Part shown: positions 6,217 through 8,893 of the stretch, one piece after another | How positions within the stretch are numbered: position 1 is the stretch's first letter | How the letters are laid out: the number at the start of each line of letters is the position of its first letter | Source of the DNA: Woeseia sp. | Lineage (GTDB): Bacteria > Pseudomonadota > Gammaproteobacteria > Steroidobacterales > Woeseiaceae | Assembly: GCA_018701055.1 (NCBI GenBank) | Contig: JABIUH010000208.1 | Location: 1 to 8,893 of the forward strand | Direction: 5' to 3' | DNA: 8,893 nucleotides | The notes under the pieces: model-generated | Told to the model about the DNA's origin: nothing | Seen by the model: only the letters and a program-made list of their open reading frames with translations | Databases searched by the model: none | Translations under genes and position numbers: made by a program

Positions 6217-8430
6217 TTGCTACGACTAATAATTCCAATTTTTGGCCTCATGTTGCTGTCCGCGATGACGACGGCAGAGGCGCAACAACGCCTGCAATGC
6301 CAGGCGCGCAATCAGCGTCCTGTCGCTGATGAATCGTTGCTGTCACACCTTGGAACAGGCAATCCAGACGCCATCGAGTTTTATGCTGGGGAACTTGACG
6401 CGACATTCGGTCAGAATCCGCGCGCAAATTTGTCCGGTGGCGTGGTTTTACGTCGCGGCGAACGGCTGGCTGGCGCCGATTCCGCGACTTACGACCCGCT
6501 AACCCGCGCTGTCATTTTATTGGGCGACGTCCGTTACGAAGATCCTGATTCATATATATCAAGTGAATCTGCAGAATTTGGCTACGACACTGGCCGCATT
6601 CGGTTTGAGGGCGCCCAATTTCAGGTAGGCATCCGTAATGCTCGTGGCTCCGCTGATGTGTTGGAAATCAATCAAGATGGCACATTAAAACTCGCCAATG
6701 TTGGGTATACGACCTGCCCGGCTGAGTCCGAGGACTGGATTATCGAAGCCAGCGATATCGAGTTGGATTCGAAAACCGGCATCGGCACAGCTCATGGTGT
6801 CCGGCTGCGTTTTAAAGGGGTGCCGATTCTGTACTCGCCCTATTTGTCATTTCCGATCAGCGATGCGCGGAAATCCGGCATTCTGGCACCTGAATTTGGC
6901 AGCACCGGACGCAGCGGCAATGAGATTAGCCTTCCGTACTATTGGAGTATTGCAGAAAATTACGATGCAACCTTTACCCCGCGATTGCTAACAGACCGCG
7001 GTTTACAGATGGGAACGGAGTTTCGTTATTTGCTCGATGGCAGCTCCGGCTCAGCACAAATTGAATATCTACCGGACGACAGCGCCGTCAACAATGATCG
7101 ACAACTCGTCAATTTCAATCATCAATCTATATTTTCGAACGGCTGGCGCAACCAGATTGAATTTCGAGAAGTATCCGACAATCAATATTTTGAAGACCTG
7201 GGCGGTAGCCTGAGTATTTCCAGTATCACCCACCTCAATCGAAGTCTGTTGCTCGACTACTTCGGTGACAACTGGTCAATACTCGCATTGTTTCAGGACT
7301 ACCAGACGATAGATGAAGCCATCGCTCCGGTCGACGAGCCCTATCGACGATTGCCGCAGATTAAGGTCGACGGATTTTGGCCCGATGCATTCATGGGTCT
7401 CGATTATCGCCTGGATACCGAACTCGTCATGTTCGATCGGGATGTCGGCGTCACGGGCTGGCGATTAAATACCGCACCGCAGGTTGCATTACCGATAGAA
7501 AAGGCAGGTTGGTTTGTCGTTCCGGCGGTTACATTGGATCACACGCAATACGCACTTAGCGATCAGACACCGGGATTAAACGACGAGCCCAGTCGCACCC
7601 TACCCATCGCGAGCCTCGATTTTGGTTTGCATTTTGAGCGTTTGATGAATACATCGAACGGACGCATCCAAACGCTTGAGCCAAGAATCCTGTACGTACA
7701 TGTTCCTTATCGCGAACAGTCCGATATTCCAATATTTGATACGATCTTGCCCGATCTGAATCTGGTGCAGCTATATCGTAAGAATCGCTTCCTGGGTGTA
7801 GATCGAATTGCCGATAGCGATCAACTTAGCATCGGCATCACGTCACGAATTCTCGAATCAAGCTCGGGTAAGGAGTTAATGTCTGCAACGATTGGTCAGG
7901 CGCTTTATCTCAGCGAGCAAGGCGTCAACGTACCCGGGCAACCCATGTCGATTGGCGATACATCTGACTATATTGCCGAGGTTCGTTTCCTATTGCATGA
8001 CACCCTGAATTTTGACGTAGGTCATCAATGGGCGAGCGGTGATCGGGGCACAACGCAATCCGAAGCTCGATTGCAATATAGGCCAGCGACGAACAAGATC
8101 CTCAATCTCGCTTATCGGTTTCGACGAGACTCCTTGGAACAAGGCGATCTTTCCTGGTCATGGCCGGTCGCACAGAATTGGAATTTCGTCGGACGCTATA
8201 ACTTCTCGTTCCGCGATCGAGAGCCATTGGAACAATTTTATGGGCTCGAGTTTGAGAGTTGCTGCTGGGGATTACGCTTAGTTTCCAGACGCTTTATATC
8301 GACCCGTGATGGAACCCGGGACTCATCCATCGGTCTGCAACTAGTACTAAAAGGCATGACGAGCGTCGGCACGGCGGCAGATCGTCTATTAGAGCGCGGA
8401 ATTCTTGGTTATTCGCGCAACCTGAACTAA
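6217..8430 (+). CDS. lptD: LPS-assembly outer-membrane protein LptD
   Basis: 737 residues from TTG 6217. An in-frame TAA at 6196-6198 leaves no earlier start, and TTG gives a proper signal peptide (L-R, then a hydrophobic stretch to T-T-A-E-A, cleavage near 22/23). Residues about 50-200 form the periplasmic jellyroll (OstA/LptA-like) that receives LPS from LptA. From about 210 onward is the 26-strand barrel, with the family motif P-Y-Y-W at 240-243 and D-A-T-F-T-P just after. Four cysteines match E. coli Cys31, Cys173, Cys724 and Cys725: Cys28, Cys167 and the adjacent pair Cys682-Cys683. So the nonconsecutive disulfides Cys28-Cys682 and Cys167-Cys683 are expected. With LptE it exports LPS to the outer leaflet. 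It is somewhat shorter than E. coli LptD (784). No ribosome binding site is evident. It lies 45 bases before surA, its usual partner. Confidence 0.96.
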   Translation: MLRLIIPIFGLMLLSAMTTAEAQQRLQCQARNQRPVADESLLSHLGTGNPDAIEFYAGELDATFGQNPRANLSGGVVLRRGERLAGADSATYDPLTRAVILLGDVRYEDPDSYISSESAEFGYDTGRIRFEGAQFQVGIRNARGSADVLEINQDGTLKLANVGYTTCPAESEDWIIEASDIELDSKTGIGTAHGVRLRFKGVPILYSPYLSFPISDARKSGILAPEFGSTGRSGNEISLPYYWSIAENYDATFTPRLLTDRGLQMGTEFRYLLDGSSGSAQIEYLPDDSAVNNDRQLVNFNHQSIFSNGWRNQIEFREVSDNQYFEDLGGSLSISSITHLNRSLLLDYFGDNWSILALFQDYQTIDEAIAPVDEPYRRLPQIKVDGFWPDAFMGLDYRLDTELVMFDRDVGVTGWRLNTAPQVALPIEKAGWFVVPAVTLDHTQYALSDQTPGLNDEPSRTLPIASLDFGLHFERLMNTSNGRIQTLEPRILYVHVPYREQSDIPIFDTILPDLNLVQLYRKNRFLGVDRIADSDQLSIGITSRILESSSGKELMSATIGQALYLSEQGVNVPGQPMSIGDTSDYIAEVRFLLHDTLNFDVGHQWASGDRGTTQSEARLQYRPATNKILNLAYRFRRDSLEQGDLSWSWPVAQNWNFVGRYNFSFRDREPLEQFYGLEFESCCWGLRLVSRRFISTRDGTRDSSIGLQLVLKGMTSVGTAADRLLERGILGYSRNLN

Positions 8431-8437
8431 TATCAGC

Positions 8438-8457
8438 GGTCAGATACGAATCTGGCC
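8438..8457 (+). other. RNA hairpin in the lptD-surA spacer
   Basis: GGTCAGAT (8438-8445) pairs with ATCTGGCC (8450-8457) around the loop ACGA: eight pairs, one of them G-U. Seven T at 8469-8475 follow after an 11-base gap, directly before the surA ATG. The gap is too long for an ordinary intrinsic terminator, so a role in transcript stability or processing, or partial attenuation between the two genes, is possible. Confidence 0.35.
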
Positions 8458-8475
8458 TCGGGTCATCATTTTTTT

Positions 8476-8893
8476 ATGAATAAATTCAAAGCGTTACTAA
8501 TTACTGCCTCCATCACCACTTGCCTTAGTTCGGCAGGGGCGGAGGAACTGTCCGAGTCGGGCAAATTTCTGGACGGCGTCGCTGCGGTCGTCAACGAAGG
8601 CATGGTCTTAACCAGTGAACTCAACCGCCAACAGGATCTCATCATCCAGCGAGCGACCGCGCAGGGACTCACCTTGCCACCGGCCGACATATTGCGCGAA
8701 CAGGTTCTGGATCGACTCATTCTAGAAGAGGTGCAAATGCAACGTGCCGATCGGGTGGGCATTCAAATTTCGGATCAGATGTTGAACACGGGCATTGCCC
8801 AAATAGCGGAGAACGCTGGCTTCACATTCGAAGAAATGCCAACAATCCTGGCCAATGATGGTGTCGACTACGGCGAGTATCGGCGCGACATGC
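8476..8893 (+). CDS. surA: Periplasmic chaperone / peptidyl-prolyl isomerase SurA, N-terminal part (3' end outside window)
   Basis: 139 codons are visible from ATG 8476 to the window edge. Residues 1-22 are a signal peptide (M-N-K-F-K, hydrophobic core, cleavage after S-A-G-A). Cys16 has Thr before it and is not a lipobox cysteine. The mature protein begins with the SurA signature L-D-G-V-A-A-V-V-N-E-G at 32-42, then V-L-T-S-E-L at 44-49 and the helical R-E-Q-V-L-D-R-L-I stretch of the N-terminal chaperone domain (SurA_N). The parvulin domains would lie outside the window. SurA escorts unfolded outer-membrane proteins, LptD among them, which explains the pairing. The ribosome binding site is poor: the seven bases before ATG are all T, and the nearest purine run is GGG at 8460-8462. 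Confidence 0.93.
   Translation, partial: MNKFKALLITASITTCLSSAGAEELSESGKFLDGVAAVVNEGMVLTSELNRQQDLIIQRATAQGLTLPPADILREQVLDRLILEEVQMQRADRVGIQISDQMLNTGIAQIAENAGFTFEEMPTILANDGVDYGEYRRDM

Noticed and set aside
8466..8762. 98-codon minus-strand open frame opposite surA
   Set aside because: Product is Ser/Arg/Met repetitive, typical of an antisense shadow of a Glu/Leu-rich gene; the plus strand is clearly surA.
1..8893. CRISPR arrays, tRNA or rRNA genes, insertion sequences, integrase or phage genes
   Set aside because: I saw no regularly spaced repeats, cloverleaf-like sequence, terminal inverted repeats or transposase motifs on either strand.

Overview
The window is chromosomal DNA of a gammaproteobacterium. 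Gene content and order match the Pseudomonas-like branch: a mltB-rlpA-dacA-ybeD-lipB block, and a murU-amgK pair divergent from lptD-surA. Base composition is close to balanced. I see no tRNA, rRNA, CRISPR, insertion sequence or phage signature. The species cannot be told from the sequence; an environmental lineage outside Pseudomonas is my guess.

Layout. Bases 1-421 are the 3' end of mltB (lytic transglycosylase), overlapping rlpA (411-1223). A weak terminator-like hairpin follows rlpA. Bases 1224-2325 hold no intact recognisable gene. They carry a decayed gene for a secreted protein with one frameshift at a T-run and one in-frame stop, whose 3' part is an unexplained open segment that overlaps the start of dacA by 20 bases. 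dacA, ybeD and lipB follow without gaps. On the minus strand, convergent with lipB, lie amgK then murU (read right to left, 4-base overlap). A short divergent intergenic region (6128-6216) separates amgK from lptD, which is followed by the 5' end of surA, cut by the window edge.

How the genes fit together. Almost everything here serves the cell envelope. MltB and RlpA cleave glycan strands, and DacA trims pentapeptides. AmgK and MurU form the recycling shortcut that returns N-acetylmuramic acid to UDP-MurNAc. LptD inserts lipopolysaccharide into the outer membrane, and SurA is the periplasmic chaperone that helps fold outer-membrane proteins including LptD. LipB (lipoyl transfer) and YbeD are the usual passengers of the dacA block.

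I do not see a new multi-gene system. The points most worth a second look are the decayed gene between rlpA and dacA, the absence of any ATG, GTG or TTG start that would give a full-length AmgK, a sigma-E-like promoter in front of lptD, and the joining of two conserved blocks at a lipB/murU junction without lipA.
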